From: SKLM01 sp964575455
GTDB taxonomy: Bacteria > Chloroflexota > Anaerolineae > B4-G1
Direction: 5' to 3'
Assembly (NCBI GenBank): GCA_964575455.1
Contig: CAZNRX010000011.1
Location: 1-64,000, forward strand
DNA: 64,000 bases
Shown here: in pieces, positions 25,783 to 34,118 of the stretch
How positions within the stretch are numbered: position 1 is the first letter of the stretch
Layout: the number at the start of each line of letters is the position of its first letter
The notes under the pieces: model-generated
Database searches by the model: none
Seen by the model: the letters and a program-made list of their open reading frames with translations, nothing else
Told to the model about the DNA's origin: nothing
Translations under genes and position numbers: made by a program

Positions 25783-25935
25783 CAGGGCAATCGCATTTGA
25801 CCAGAATTCTGAAGTTTCGGCCGAGTATTCGTCCCGAGCGTTGCGCGCATTCTGGGCGGGATGCCTTTAGAAGCAGGCTATCCTGCAAACTTCGGAATTC
25901 TAAGCGTTCTCTCCTTTCCATATGCGATTGCCCTG
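25783..25935. mobile_element. MITE-like element with 10-bp target-site duplication
   Basis: A 153-bp element with 17-bp terminal inverted repeats starting CAGGGCAATCGCAT (one mismatch), and a second internal inverted pair AGAATTCxGAAGTTT. It is flanked by identical 10-bp direct repeats CTGCATGACC at 25773-25782 and 25936-25945. There is no ORF inside. The TSD length and terminal repeat style suggest mobilisation by an IS4-like transposase encoded elsewhere. It fills part of the 26 kb intergenic region; the remainder of 25946-26108 shows nothing recognisable. Confidence 0.85.
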
Positions 25936-26108
25936 CTGCATGACCCACCCCGGCGGCCTCATCGTTCTCGCGCTCAAGGTGAAGATCTGCTCAGGCGAGA
26001 TCCAGCGTTTCTCTACTCCATGTTGAGCACCAGGGGCAGGAACACGTGGGAGAGACGTACCATCACCCACTCACCATTCTGATGCCGCTCCACGCCCTTC
26101 TTTTCCCA

Positions 26109-27758
26109 CTACGGCGTTTCGTTATCTGAGAGGAGGCCGTTTACCTTGTCCTCCCAGCACTCGCGAGCGACGCGCTCCTCGCCGCCGCGCGTCATGGTGC
26201 CATCGTAGGGCATGCGTCCATCGTGCGCGATCCAGCCGGAGAGGACCATGGGACAGGAACCGCTGCCGGCCGGAATCCACTCGCCGTTGTAGCGCCGGGC
26301 GATGTGGAGATGTGTGGCCTCGGCGGCCCCGCCCTCGCAGGAGGGATGGCCGATCCGCTCGCCACGCTCCAGATAGGCCCCCTCCTCAACCCGCTCCTCG
26401 GCGTAGATGTGGAGGTAGAGCAGGACCCAGCCGGTCTGCTCGAAGCCATCGCCGTCGAGATCGACGATCACCTCGCCGTTCTCGCTGCGAAGCACCAGCC
26501 CGGGCGCCGCGGCGGTGACCCAGGCCGACGACGGGGCACAGCCGATCATCTTGTCGCCAGGCACGAAGTCGAGCGCCGCGCGCCCGCTGCCCACCCCCCA
26601 GCCGCCGTGCGGCCCGCCGGTATAGTACCAGGTCTCGCCTGACGGCCAGGGCAGGCGCATCTCCGGCTGCTCCAGCCCGGAGGGGACGAGGGGCTCGACG
26701 GTGTAGGCGAAGGGGTTGCCGAAGAGGCCCCCATAGACGGACAGGAAACCGTCGGGACCGACCATGGCCAGCCACGCCTCCCAGCCCGCCGCCAGCTCGG
26801 CCAGGCAGTTCTGGACGCCAACTGTGCCCGGGTTGAGCTGCGGGGCAGCGCCAACGCGCATCCCGTTGGTCAGCTGCACGGTCCTGCGGTCGCCGCGCTT
26901 CCAGCCATAGTAGCCCTCGTTGAGCCGCGCCGCGGCCCAGCTGAGCTGGTGGAAGAGACCCTCCTGATAGCTCTGCACGTGGCCCAGCGGGTAGACCAGG
27001 GTTCCGCCGTCGGGCTGGGCCTGGGTGACCCAGCCGGACTGCAGCTCCAGCAGGGTGAGCAGGACGCGCGGGCCGACGCTGAAGCGCTGCGAGACCAGCT
27101 GGACGACGTCCGCACCGCTACGCAGCTCGCCGTCGACCTGCTCGGTGTAGCCGCTCAGGTAGCCGCCCTGGCGCGACACGAAGCGCTCCAGGTCGAAATC
27201 GATGCTCGCCGGGCCGTAGATCAGCTGGCTGTCGGGTATCAGCTTGAGGGCCGGGCCAATATCGGTCGCCTCGGTGGGGATGCGCAGCACCTGGCCGGCG
27301 CCGATGCTGTCGGCGCTCTGCAGGTTGTTGGCGGAGACGATCTCGTCGACCGTGCAGCCGTAGACGGAGGCGATCAGGCTCAGCGTCTCGCCGGGTTGGA
27401 CGGTGTAGGTCTCGACGGCCGGGTCGTCGCCGTAGCCGTCGGGGGTGGGGTTGGGGGTCGGGGTACCGCTGTACGTGCCCGGGTAGGCGGGCGACGGCGT
27501 CACGACCGCGGTCGGCGGCGCTGCGGCGACCGTGGTGGCCGGCTCGGAGACGGCGGGCTGGACCGCGGTTTGCCCGGCACCGACGGCCTCCTCGCTTTCT
27601 ATCTCTGGCTCGGGCTCGGGGGTGGGCCGGGGTCGGTAGCAGGCAGCGAGCGTCAAGGCGATCACGAAAAGGAACAGCAAGAGCCGCCAGACCCGGACGG
27701 CACTCCGGCTCTTTGAGCTTGGCGGTGCGCGCCTAACTGCGAACCGAGATCGATTCAC
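26109..27758 (-). CDS. LysM lipoprotein with M23-like peptidase domain
   Basis: 549 residues from GTG 27758. An N-terminal basic stretch (partly encoded by repeat family A) leads to a hydrophobic helix and lipobox TLAAC. Then come a Pro/Thr-rich linker, a LysM domain (ETYTVQPGETLSLIASVYGCTVDEIVSANNLQSADSIGAGQVLRIP) and a long helical region. A C-terminal M23-like metallopeptidase fold has GGPHGGW...ALDF (His and Asp ligands) and THLHIA. It is predicted to sit on the cell surface and bind and possibly cut peptidoglycan or related polymer. It is last in a minus-strand run with the amidohydrolase and peptidase genes. Confidence 0.82.
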   Translation of the reverse strand: MNRSRFAVRRAPPSSKSRSAVRVWRLLLFLFVIALTLAACYRPRPTPEPEPEIESEEAVGAGQTAVQPAVSEPATTVAAAPPTAVVTPSPAYPGTYSGTPTPNPTPDGYGDDPAVETYTVQPGETLSLIASVYGCTVDEIVSANNLQSADSIGAGQVLRIPTEATDIGPALKLIPDSQLIYGPASIDFDLERFVSRQGGYLSGYTEQVDGELRSGADVVQLVSQRFSVGPRVLLTLLELQSGWVTQAQPDGGTLVYPLGHVQSYQEGLFHQLSWAAARLNEGYYGWKRGDRRTVQLTNGMRVGAAPQLNPGTVGVQNCLAELAAGWEAWLAMVGPDGFLSVYGGLFGNPFAYTVEPLVPSGLEQPEMRLPWPSGETWYYTGGPHGGWGVGSGRAALDFVPGDKMIGCAPSSAWVTAAAPGLVLRSENGEVIVDLDGDGFEQTGWVLLYLHIYAEERVEEGAYLERGERIGHPSCEGGAAEATHLHIARRYNGEWIPAGSGSCPMVLSGWIAHDGRMPYDGTMTRGGEERVARECWEDKVNGLLSDNETP

Positions 27759-27815
27759 CGCGGCACTCCGCTACGCTCCGAGCCGCACTACGAGCTGGGC
27801 GGCCTGACTACAAAC
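27698..27815. repeat. Dispersed repeat family A copies at the LysM gene 5' end
   Basis: Degenerate copies at about 27698-27744 (inside the coding start) and 27759-27815 (upstream), with GGCACTCCG, then CTCTTTGAGCTTGGCG or CTACGCTCCG, then the CTACGAxC tail. The GTG start of the LysM protein and the GGAG used as its ribosome site lie within the repeat. Confidence 0.55.
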
Positions 27816-27840
27816 AGGTAAGCGGGGAGGCGATGGGGGG

Positions 27841-29511
27841 TTATGCCTCATAGACCACCCGACCGTCGAAGATCGTCATGGCGATTGGCACGTCGTGGAT
27901 CTCCATCGGATCAATGGTGAAGATATCGCGCTCGAGCAGGACCAGATCGGCCAGCTTGCCCGGCGTGATGCTGCCCAGGTTGTCCTGTTGATCGCTGGTC
28001 AGGGCAGGTCCCATGGTGAAGCCCCAGACCGCCTCGGCCACAGTCAGCCGCTGCTTCGGGTACCAGCCACCCTTCGGCGTGCCGTCGCGCTGCTGGCGGG
28101 TGACGGCGGCGTGGATGCCCCAGAGCGGATTGGGGTCGGCCACCGGCGCGTCGGATCCAAAGGCGAGCGTGACACCGGCGTCGAGCATGTCGCGGAACGG
28201 ATAGGAGAAACGGGCGCGGGGGCCGAGGGAGGTCTCGCTCAACGGAATATCGTCGGTGACGTGGATGGGCTGCACCGAGGCGACCACGTCCAGGCGAGCC
28301 AGACGCTCCACGTCCGCCGGACGTATGACCTGCACGTGCTCGATGCGATGCGGCACCCGGCGCGCGCCCCCACTCGTGCTCTTCGTGTTTGCTGCGTGCC
28401 GCTCGAAGAGGTCGATCAGCCCTCGATTGGTACGGTCGCCGATGCCGTGGACGGCGATCGCCAGCCCGGCCTGATCCGCCTTCCGCACGGCCTCCGCAAT
28501 CTCCTCCATGGGCGTCAGCGGCATGCCGGCATCGTCCGTGTCCTCATACGGCTCCAGCATCCAGGCGGTGCGAGCCCCCTGGCTGCCGTCGGCGAAGAGC
28601 TTGACGTGGCCCACGCGGAGGCAGTCGTCACCGAAGCCGGGACGCATGCCCAAGGCAATCGCTTCATCCAGGCGCTTGCCGGGGATGCCCATCCAGAGCC
28701 GCAGCTCAAGCTCGCCCGCGCCCTGCAGCCGCTGGTAGGCGTGGAAGGCCGGCGGCCCGTCGGCGCCGCCCATGATGCGATGGTCGTGCACGCCGGTCAG
28801 CCCGAGGCGATGGAGTGCGCCGAAGCTATCGCGCATGGCCGCAACAGCCTGCTCCTCGGACGGCGCCGGGATAGCGTCCTGCACCAGATTGATGGCCAGC
28901 TCACGCAGGATGCCGGTCGGCCGGCCCGACTCGTCCCGGTCGATGCGTCCCTGGAGCGGGTCCAGCGTCTCGGCGTCGATGCCCGCCTCTCGGAGCGCAC
29001 GGGTGTTGGCCACGGCCAGGTGGAGGTCGCTGCGCCAGATGACGACGGGATGGTCGGGAGCGACCTCGTCCAGGTCGTCACGTGTGGGCATGGTTGGATC
29101 CGGCCAGCGGGTCTCATTCCACCCCTGGCCGACGATCCAGCGACCGGCCGGGGTGTCGCTCGCCGCTTCCGCCACGCGCTGGCGAAGGTCCTCCAGCGAA
29201 CTCGACTCGACGAGAGAGAGCCGCTGGCGGCTGAGGGCCCAGTCGCGGTAGTGGAAGTGCGCATCGGTCAGGCCAGGCAGCGCCAGGCGCCCGCCCAGGT
29301 CGATCTGGCGCGTATGGGGACCGGCCAGCGCCCGAACCTCCGCGTCGTCGCCGACGGCCAGGAAGCGGCCATTAGCGATGGCGACAGCGGTGGGCTGACG
29401 GCGCTCCGCTGGGTGAGCCTGAACCGTGTGCAGCTTGCCGTTGTAGAGAATCAGATCGGGTGGGAGGGCGCGGTCGGGAGACCGGCCACGACCGGTGGGG
29501 CTTTCAGGCAT
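27841..29511 (-). CDS. Amidohydrolase family protein (YtcJ-like)
   Basis: 556 residues. Metal and catalytic motifs of the YtcJ/amidohydrolase-3 group are in order: GLTDAHFH (H85, H87), HVKLFADGS (K304), VHGIGD (H355), HRIEH (H388, H391), FGSDAP (D454) and GKLADLVLLERD. It probably hydrolyses a C-N bond of an unknown cytoplasmic substrate. Residues about 373-384 (AANTKSTSGGAR) lie just before the HRIEH motif and are encoded by a repeat family B fragment (28377-28392), an in-frame insertion into a conserved enzyme. It lies 30 bp downstream of the N-formylglutamate-amidohydrolase-like gene. Confidence 0.88.
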   Translation of the reverse strand: MPESPTGRGRSPDRALPPDLILYNGKLHTVQAHPAERRQPTAVAIANGRFLAVGDDAEVRALAGPHTRQIDLGGRLALPGLTDAHFHYRDWALSRQRLSLVESSSLEDLRQRVAEAASDTPAGRWIVGQGWNETRWPDPTMPTRDDLDEVAPDHPVVIWRSDLHLAVANTRALREAGIDAETLDPLQGRIDRDESGRPTGILRELAINLVQDAIPAPSEEQAVAAMRDSFGALHRLGLTGVHDHRIMGGADGPPAFHAYQRLQGAGELELRLWMGIPGKRLDEAIALGMRPGFGDDCLRVGHVKLFADGSQGARTAWMLEPYEDTDDAGMPLTPMEEIAEAVRKADQAGLAIAVHGIGDRTNRGLIDLFERHAANTKSTSGGARRVPHRIEHVQVIRPADVERLARLDVVASVQPIHVTDDIPLSETSLGPRARFSYPFRDMLDAGVTLAFGSDAPVADPNPLWGIHAAVTRQQRDGTPKGGWYPKQRLTVAEAVWGFTMGPALTSDQQDNLGSITPGKLADLVLLERDIFTIDPMEIHDVPIAMTIFDGRVVYEA

Positions 29512-29541
29512 CAGTTACCTCCAAGGCTGGTAGGGCCACGA

Positions 29542-30336
29542 TCAACGGTGAGAGCGTGCGTCTGGACTTGCCCCCGCTCTATCGGCGATCAGGTCGGGGC
29601 GATCGGAGACGGGCAGGGATTCTGGAACGGGCGCCAAGGATTCGACCAACAGGACGAGAGCCTGGACCATGCGCTCGATGCGCTTGGGATCCCCATGAAA
29701 CGGCCCGGGCAGCGTCGCATCCTCGCGGCGCTCGACGACGCGGAGGAGCGGATGAAGCTCGATCTGAGCCGCGGGGACGCCCAAACGCTGGGAGACGAAA
29801 CGCGTGATGGTCTCCTGGTCGCCCAGGCCGCAGGCGGTGAACGTGTCATCGACGTCGAGGCGATCAGGAGAGGCGGCGTCACGGCGGAAGCCGCACGCCT
29901 CCAGCTGCCGGATGATCTCGGGCCGCTGCTCGGGACAGCTCTGCCCTTTCATGGTGCCGAGCGCCACGCCAAACGATCGATCCGGCGCCGTGCCGTGGAC
30001 GTCGAAGACGAAGTGGACCCCGGCCTGCCTCACGACCTGGCTCAGGCGCCGCTTGTAGGGTACGTCCGGATACCAATTGGGGTCGGTGGGGGAGCGACGG
30101 CGGGCGTAGATGGCGTGAGCGCCGGTCAGGCTGGCGACCAGGCAGACCATGGCGGCCGTGAACTCCTCCTCTTCCTTCGCCTCTCCACGTCGCGTGTGGA
30201 CGGCGCCGTGGGGTGCGGAGAGGAGGACGGGCGTCGTGCCCGGGAGCAGGCCCATTCTGGAAGCTCCATCCCGCGGTGGCTCCTGATAGCGCACGTCAGC
30301 CTCCAACGCCACCAGGCGCTCAAGCAGATCCGGCAA
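29542..30336 (-). CDS. N-formylglutamate amidohydrolase-like protein
   Basis: 264 residues from a TTG start (GGGGG 6 nt upstream; no ATG candidate fits). Motifs VLLSAPHGAVHTR and VFDVHGTAPDRSFGVALGT resemble the zinc-binding PHxG and DxHG motifs of the N-formylglutamate amidohydrolase fold. The rest is divergent, so substrate assignment is uncertain. It sits 10 bp after the M20 peptidase gene and before the amidohydrolase gene, a run of three hydrolases probably co-transcribed. Confidence 0.6.
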   Translation of the reverse strand: MPDLLERLVALEADVRYQEPPRDGASRMGLLPGTTPVLLSAPHGAVHTRRGEAKEEEEFTAAMVCLVASLTGAHAIYARRRSPTDPNWYPDVPYKRRLSQVVRQAGVHFVFDVHGTAPDRSFGVALGTMKGQSCPEQRPEIIRQLEACGFRRDAASPDRLDVDDTFTACGLGDQETITRFVSQRLGVPAAQIELHPLLRVVERREDATLPGPFHGDPKRIERMVQALVLLVESLAPVPESLPVSDRPDLIADRAGASPDARSHR

Positions 30337-30346
30337 GAAGAGCCCC

Positions 30347-31720
30347 CTAGCGAGGAAGCTCGCCCAGGAAGGTCATGAAGCGAATGCTCGTCTCGATCCC
30401 CTTGTAGAAATTGGGCAGATGGAACTTCTCGTTGGGGGAATGGAGCCGATCATCGGGCAAGCCAAAGCCCATCAGGATGGTCTCTATGCCCAGCATGCTC
30501 TGGAACTTGGCGACGACGGGGATCGAGCCCCCACGCCGGACCAGAAGCGGCGCCTTGCCAAACGCCTCCTCGTAGGCACGGGACGCGGCCTCCATCATGG
30601 GGCTGTCCCGGTCGACGACGGCCGGCTCACCGCCGTGCAGGGCGCTAACCTCCACGTCGACGGCCTGCGGCGCCAGTTCCTCGATAGTCCCACGGACGAG
30701 CTCCGCGATCCTCTCGGGGTCCTGATCTGGGACCAGGCGCATCGAGATCTTGGCGAAGGCCTTGCTGGGGAGCACCGTCTTGGCGCCCGGCTCGGTGTAG
30801 CCGCCCCAGATACCGTTGACGTCCAGCGTGGGGCGGGCCGTGGTCCGCTCGACGATGGTGTAGCCGGGCTCGCCCCAGTCGGAGCTCACGCCAGCCTCCT
30901 CGAGCCACTCCTCGCGATCGAAGGGCACGTCCGCCAGCTCGGCGCGCTCCTCCGCGGAGAGCTCGCGCACGTCGTCGTAGAAACCGGGGACGGTGATGCG
31001 CCCGTTCTCGTCATGGAGCTGGGCGACGATGGCGCACAAGGCGTTGATGGGATTAAGGACGGCGCCGCCGTAGAGGCCCGAATGGAGGTCGTGATCGGGA
31101 CCGGTGACCGCCACCTCCACGTAGGCGAGGCCGCGCAGCCCATAGACGATGGAGGGAACGCCCTTGCGGACAAAGCCGGTATCAGAGACCAGCGCTACGT
31201 CGGCCTCCAGCAGCTCCTTGTGCTCGCGGATGAACGGCTCGAGGCTGGGGCTGCCGCACTCCTCCTCCCCCTCGAAGATGCACTTGACGTTGACGGGCAG
31301 CCGGTCCTGAGTCTCGCTGAAGGCCTCGACGGCCTTCACGTGCGTGTAGAGCTGTCCCTTGTCGTCCGAGGCACCGCGGGCAAGGATGTCCTCGCCCACG
31401 ACGGTCGGCTCGAACGGCGGCGTCTCCCAGAGGTCCAGGGGATCGGGGGGCTGAACGTCATAGTGACCGTAGATCAGGACGGTCGGCGCTTCGGGGCCAG
31501 CCTCCATCCAGGCGCCATAAACGATGGGATGACCGGAGGTGGGCATTACCTCGGCCTCGGAAAGGCCGGCCTCCAGCAGCCTCTCTCGCAACCAGGCCGC
31601 CGCGCGCTCGACGTCCGCTTCGTGCTTGGCCTGAGTGCTTACGCTCGGAATGCGCAGGAAGGCCTTCAACTCAGCCAGGTAGTCATCTTGATGGGATCGC
31701 GCGTAGTTCAGAGCTTCCAC
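30347..31720 (-). CDS. M20 family dipeptidase
   Basis: 457 residues. The di-zinc site is complete: YGHYDVQP (H86, D88), RGASDDKGQ (D119), FEGEEECGS (E152/E153) and VSDTG (D180). A lid/dimerisation domain follows with HDLHSGLYGGAVLNP, typical of the M20 dipeptidase group (CNDP-like). The length is normal. It is predicted to cleave dipeptides in the cytoplasm. It is first gene of a minus-strand run with two other hydrolases. The upstream 31721-32086 region holds an inverted-repeat element and no gene. Confidence 0.92.
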   Translation of the reverse strand: MEALNYARSHQDDYLAELKAFLRIPSVSTQAKHEADVERAAAWLRERLLEAGLSEAEVMPTSGHPIVYGAWMEAGPEAPTVLIYGHYDVQPPDPLDLWETPPFEPTVVGEDILARGASDDKGQLYTHVKAVEAFSETQDRLPVNVKCIFEGEEECGSPSLEPFIREHKELLEADVALVSDTGFVRKGVPSIVYGLRGLAYVEVAVTGPDHDLHSGLYGGAVLNPINALCAIVAQLHDENGRITVPGFYDDVRELSAEERAELADVPFDREEWLEEAGVSSDWGEPGYTIVERTTARPTLDVNGIWGGYTEPGAKTVLPSKAFAKISMRLVPDQDPERIAELVRGTIEELAPQAVDVEVSALHGGEPAVVDRDSPMMEAASRAYEEAFGKAPLLVRRGGSIPVVAKFQSMLGIETILMGFGLPDDRLHSPNEKFHLPNFYKGIETSIRFMTFLGELPR

Positions 31721-31838
31721 TTGTCACCCCTCATCTTTCCATCGCATCGGTCATGAGACCCGAGATTTTGAAAGCAGCTAGGTCCAACAACACTTTATTA
31801 TACACCAGATTGGCACGAAGGAAAAGCTGCACAGGCCA

Positions 31839-31938
31839 AGGTGACCGGCACTTCGGTCGACCTTTGGGGGGGACAATGGCTGAAGCTCGCGATTCGCTTC
31901 CGGCAGTTCGACTATGGCGTCGCAAGTGCCGGTCACCT
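31839..31938. repeat. 100-bp element with perfect 15-bp terminal inverted repeats
   Basis: AGGTGACCGGCACTT (31839-31853) is exactly mirrored by AAGTGCCGGTCACCT (31924-31938). The interior contains a G-run and no ORF of its own. I see no target duplication. It lies between the divergent M20 peptidase and histidine kinase genes and could act as a promoter-region insertion. Confidence 0.7.
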
Positions 31939-32086
31939 CACCGATGAACATGATAAGGCTCTGGGCACCCGGGTTTTGTCAAGGGGGGCTGACTGTGTTA
32001 TACTCGCAGGCCAAGGGAGCGCTGCGCGGGCGACGGTGATTGCGCCGAGCCGCGCGCCGTTCAGAGCATCGATCAGAGGCGCATGT

Positions 32087-33241
32087 ATGGTCAAGGAAAG
32101 CGGCACAGCTGAAGAGATCGTCGAGAACCTCCCCATAGGCGTAATCGTGGTGGATGAAGAGATGCACGTCCTCCACCTGAACCCAACGGCGGAGGAGCTC
32201 ACGGGCCACGACTCCCCAGACGTCGTCGGAAAGCGCCTCCCCCAGCTGTTCGGCCCCGGGCTCTGGGCGGAGGAGAGCGCGCTTGAGCACGCCATGGAGA
32301 CGGGCGAGCGGGTTGGGCCGCGGGTGGGCCTTGTGACCAAAGCAGTCGCAGACGATGGCACGGAGGCCAGCCAGTCCGCAAGCCGCGCTCAAGCAGATCA
32401 GCGACGCCTCCTCATCGGAGCAAGCCCGATCGGGGGGCGACGAGCGGGTTCGCCTGGGCAGCGGGTCGACAGCACCGATCAAGCACGATATCTGATCAGC
32501 CTACAGGAGGCGAGCCCCTTCTACCAGATCGGGCCTGGCAGGGTGTCGGACATCTCACACGACATACGCGGGCCCCTGGCGTCGATCCGGGCCTACACGG
32601 AGCTTCTCGTCGATGGGATCGATGAGGGCGATCCTGAGCTGCGCCAGCAATTCCTGGAGGTGATCGACCAGAGAACGCGCTATCTGACGGATCTGGTCGT
32701 CAACCTGACCAGCCTGGTGCGATGGGACCTGGGGTATCTGGAGATGACCAAGGCGCGCGTCTCGCTATACGAGTTGGTGAGCGAAGCTGTGATGACCCTC
32801 CAGGTTCAAGCCCGCCAGCAGGACGTGCGACTGACTCTGGACGCAGCAGACAAGGGCCAGGGGAAGGGGCACACCATCGTGGCCGACCGTGACGCGGTGT
32901 CCACGCTCCTGAGGAATGTGATCGGCAACGCTGTCAAGTTCAGCGGGGCGGGGGGGGACGTGGTGGTCTCACTGCGCCGTGCGGGGCAGGACGAGATCGT
33001 GACGGTAGCGGACGAGGGGTGCGGCATAGACCCCGAGGATATACCGCGCATCTTCGAGACGTTCTATCGCGGTAGTAACGCGACCGCAGCGGGGATTGAG
33101 GGCAGCGGGCTGGGACTGGCGGTGGTGAAGTTTATCGCGGAGGCGCACGACGGGGCGATTGACGTGGGGAGCGACGAGGAAGCAGGGACGAGGGTGACGA
33201 TCAGGCTGCCTGCAGAGGAGGGGGCCGCACATTGGCCGTGA
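32087..33241 (+). CDS. PAS-domain sensor histidine kinase (soluble)
   Basis: 384 residues from ATG 32087, chosen because upstream codons run through intergenic repeat DNA. A PAS domain (about 5-75: ENLPIGVIVVDEEMHVLHLNPTAEEL) is followed by a low-complexity linker. A HisKA domain has phospho-acceptor SDISHDIRGPLASIRAYTELL, and a HATPase domain has N-box NVIGNAVKF, G1 DEGCGID and G2 GSGLGLAVV. There is no membrane segment or receiver, so it is a cytoplasmic kinase with a partner encoded elsewhere. It is convergent with the FHA-winged-helix gene, separated by repeat family A copies. Confidence 0.88.
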   Translation: MVKESGTAEEIVENLPIGVIVVDEEMHVLHLNPTAEELTGHDSPDVVGKRLPQLFGPGLWAEESALEHAMETGERVGPRVGLVTKAVADDGTEASQSASRAQADQRRLLIGASPIGGRRAGSPGQRVDSTDQARYLISLQEASPFYQIGPGRVSDISHDIRGPLASIRAYTELLVDGIDEGDPELRQQFLEVIDQRTRYLTDLVVNLTSLVRWDLGYLEMTKARVSLYELVSEAVMTLQVQARQQDVRLTLDAADKGQGKGHTIVADRDAVSTLLRNVIGNAVKFSGAGGDVVVSLRRAGQDEIVTVADEGCGIDPEDIPRIFETFYRGSNATAAGIEGSGLGLAVVKFIAEAHDGAIDVGSDEEAGTRVTIRLPAEEGAAHWP

Positions 33242-33256
33242 TGGGGGCAGCACTCG

Positions 33257-33362
33257 CCTCTTCGGGCTTGTCGTTGCGAGCCGCACTACGAACGTTGTAC
33301 GACGGATGGAGGCGGCAATCGGCTCTTCACGCTTGGCGTTCCGAACCGCACAACAAACGAAT
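33257..33362. repeat. Dispersed repeat family A, two divergent copies
   Basis: About 33257-33296 (CTCTTCGGGCTTG...GCCGCACTACGAAC) and 33315-33362 (CGGCTCTTCACGCTTGGCGTTCCGAACCGCACAACAAACG). They fill most of the 143-bp convergent intergenic region after the histidine kinase. Confidence 0.5.
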
Positions 33363-33384
33363 GCAGGCACGAATGTCCGGGCGG

Positions 33385-34044
33385 TCAGCGATTCTCCAGG
33401 CGGAAGCCGTGGCCCCGCACCGTGACGATGTACTCGTGATCAGGGTCTATGGCATCAATGCGATCACGGAGGCGGTGGATGAGCGCGTCGATGGCCTGCT
33501 CCGTGACACCGAAGGCCTCCTCCTCCGACCAGACCGCCTTCACAATGGCATCCCTTGAGACGACCTGCCCCTCGTTGTCGAAGAGAACCTCCAACAGTCG
33601 GTACTGAGCTGGCGAGAGGGGCGGCGACAGCTCCTGCCCCCCGATAAAGACCCGCTTGGCCGGGTGGTCGATGCGCAGGCCCTTGTGGGGGCCGGTGAGC
33701 TCCAGAGGAACGGTCGCGTCGGCGCCCACGAAGCCCAACTTGACGTAGAGGGCGATCTGTATCTCGTCACCGTCCTGCAAAGGGTACGGCTCACCCTGTA
33801 CTTTCTCACCGTTGACAAAGGTGCCGTTCTTGCTTCCCAGGTCCCGGAGCAGGTAGCCCCCGTCGTGGGGATGGGCAGCATCCTTGCGCTCTATCTGGGC
33901 ATGTTGACGCGAGACCTGGCGCTTCGGAAGCACGACGTCACAATCGTCTGACCGCCCAATGGTGGTGTAGTCCTGATCCAGAATCCAGCGCTCACCTTTC
34001 AGCTCGCCTTCGTAGGCGATAAGCATCGGTCTATCCTGTTGCAC
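33385..34044 (-). CDS. FHA domain-OmpR-type winged-helix transcription regulator
   Basis: 219 residues. N-terminal FHA domain (about 7-105): TTIGRS (G30, R31), VSRQHAQI (S45, H48) and DLGSKNGTFVNG, the phosphothreonine pocket. C-terminal winged helix (about 125-217): LSPAQYRLLEVLFDNEGQVVSRDAIVKAVW...VTEQAIDALIHRLRDRI...IVTVRGHGFRL, the OmpR/PhoB-type DNA-binding domain. It lacks a receiver, so control by FHA binding to a Ser/Thr-phosphorylated partner is likely. It is divergently transcribed from a Ser/Thr kinase gene with 74 bp between them, which should hold both promoters. Confidence 0.9.
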   Translation of the reverse strand: MQQDRPMLIAYEGELKGERWILDQDYTTIGRSDDCDVVLPKRQVSRQHAQIERKDAAHPHDGGYLLRDLGSKNGTFVNGEKVQGEPYPLQDGDEIQIALYVKLGFVGADATVPLELTGPHKGLRIDHPAKRVFIGGQELSPPLSPAQYRLLEVLFDNEGQVVSRDAIVKAVWSEEEAFGVTEQAIDALIHRLRDRIDAIDPDHEYIVTVRGHGFRLENR

Positions 34045-34118
34045 TATGCTGCCTCCTTGACAGAGTACGTTTTCTCACCTATGATGGATGACGGAGAAGA
34101 AGAAGAGAGGTTAGGTCC

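Noticed and set aside
27895..30378. 827-codon plus-strand frame opposite the amidohydrolase and N-formylglutamate-amidohydrolase-like genes
   Set aside because: It runs antisense to two genes with clear catalytic motifs; its composition (Arg/Gln/His/Gly-rich) is typical of an antisense shadow.
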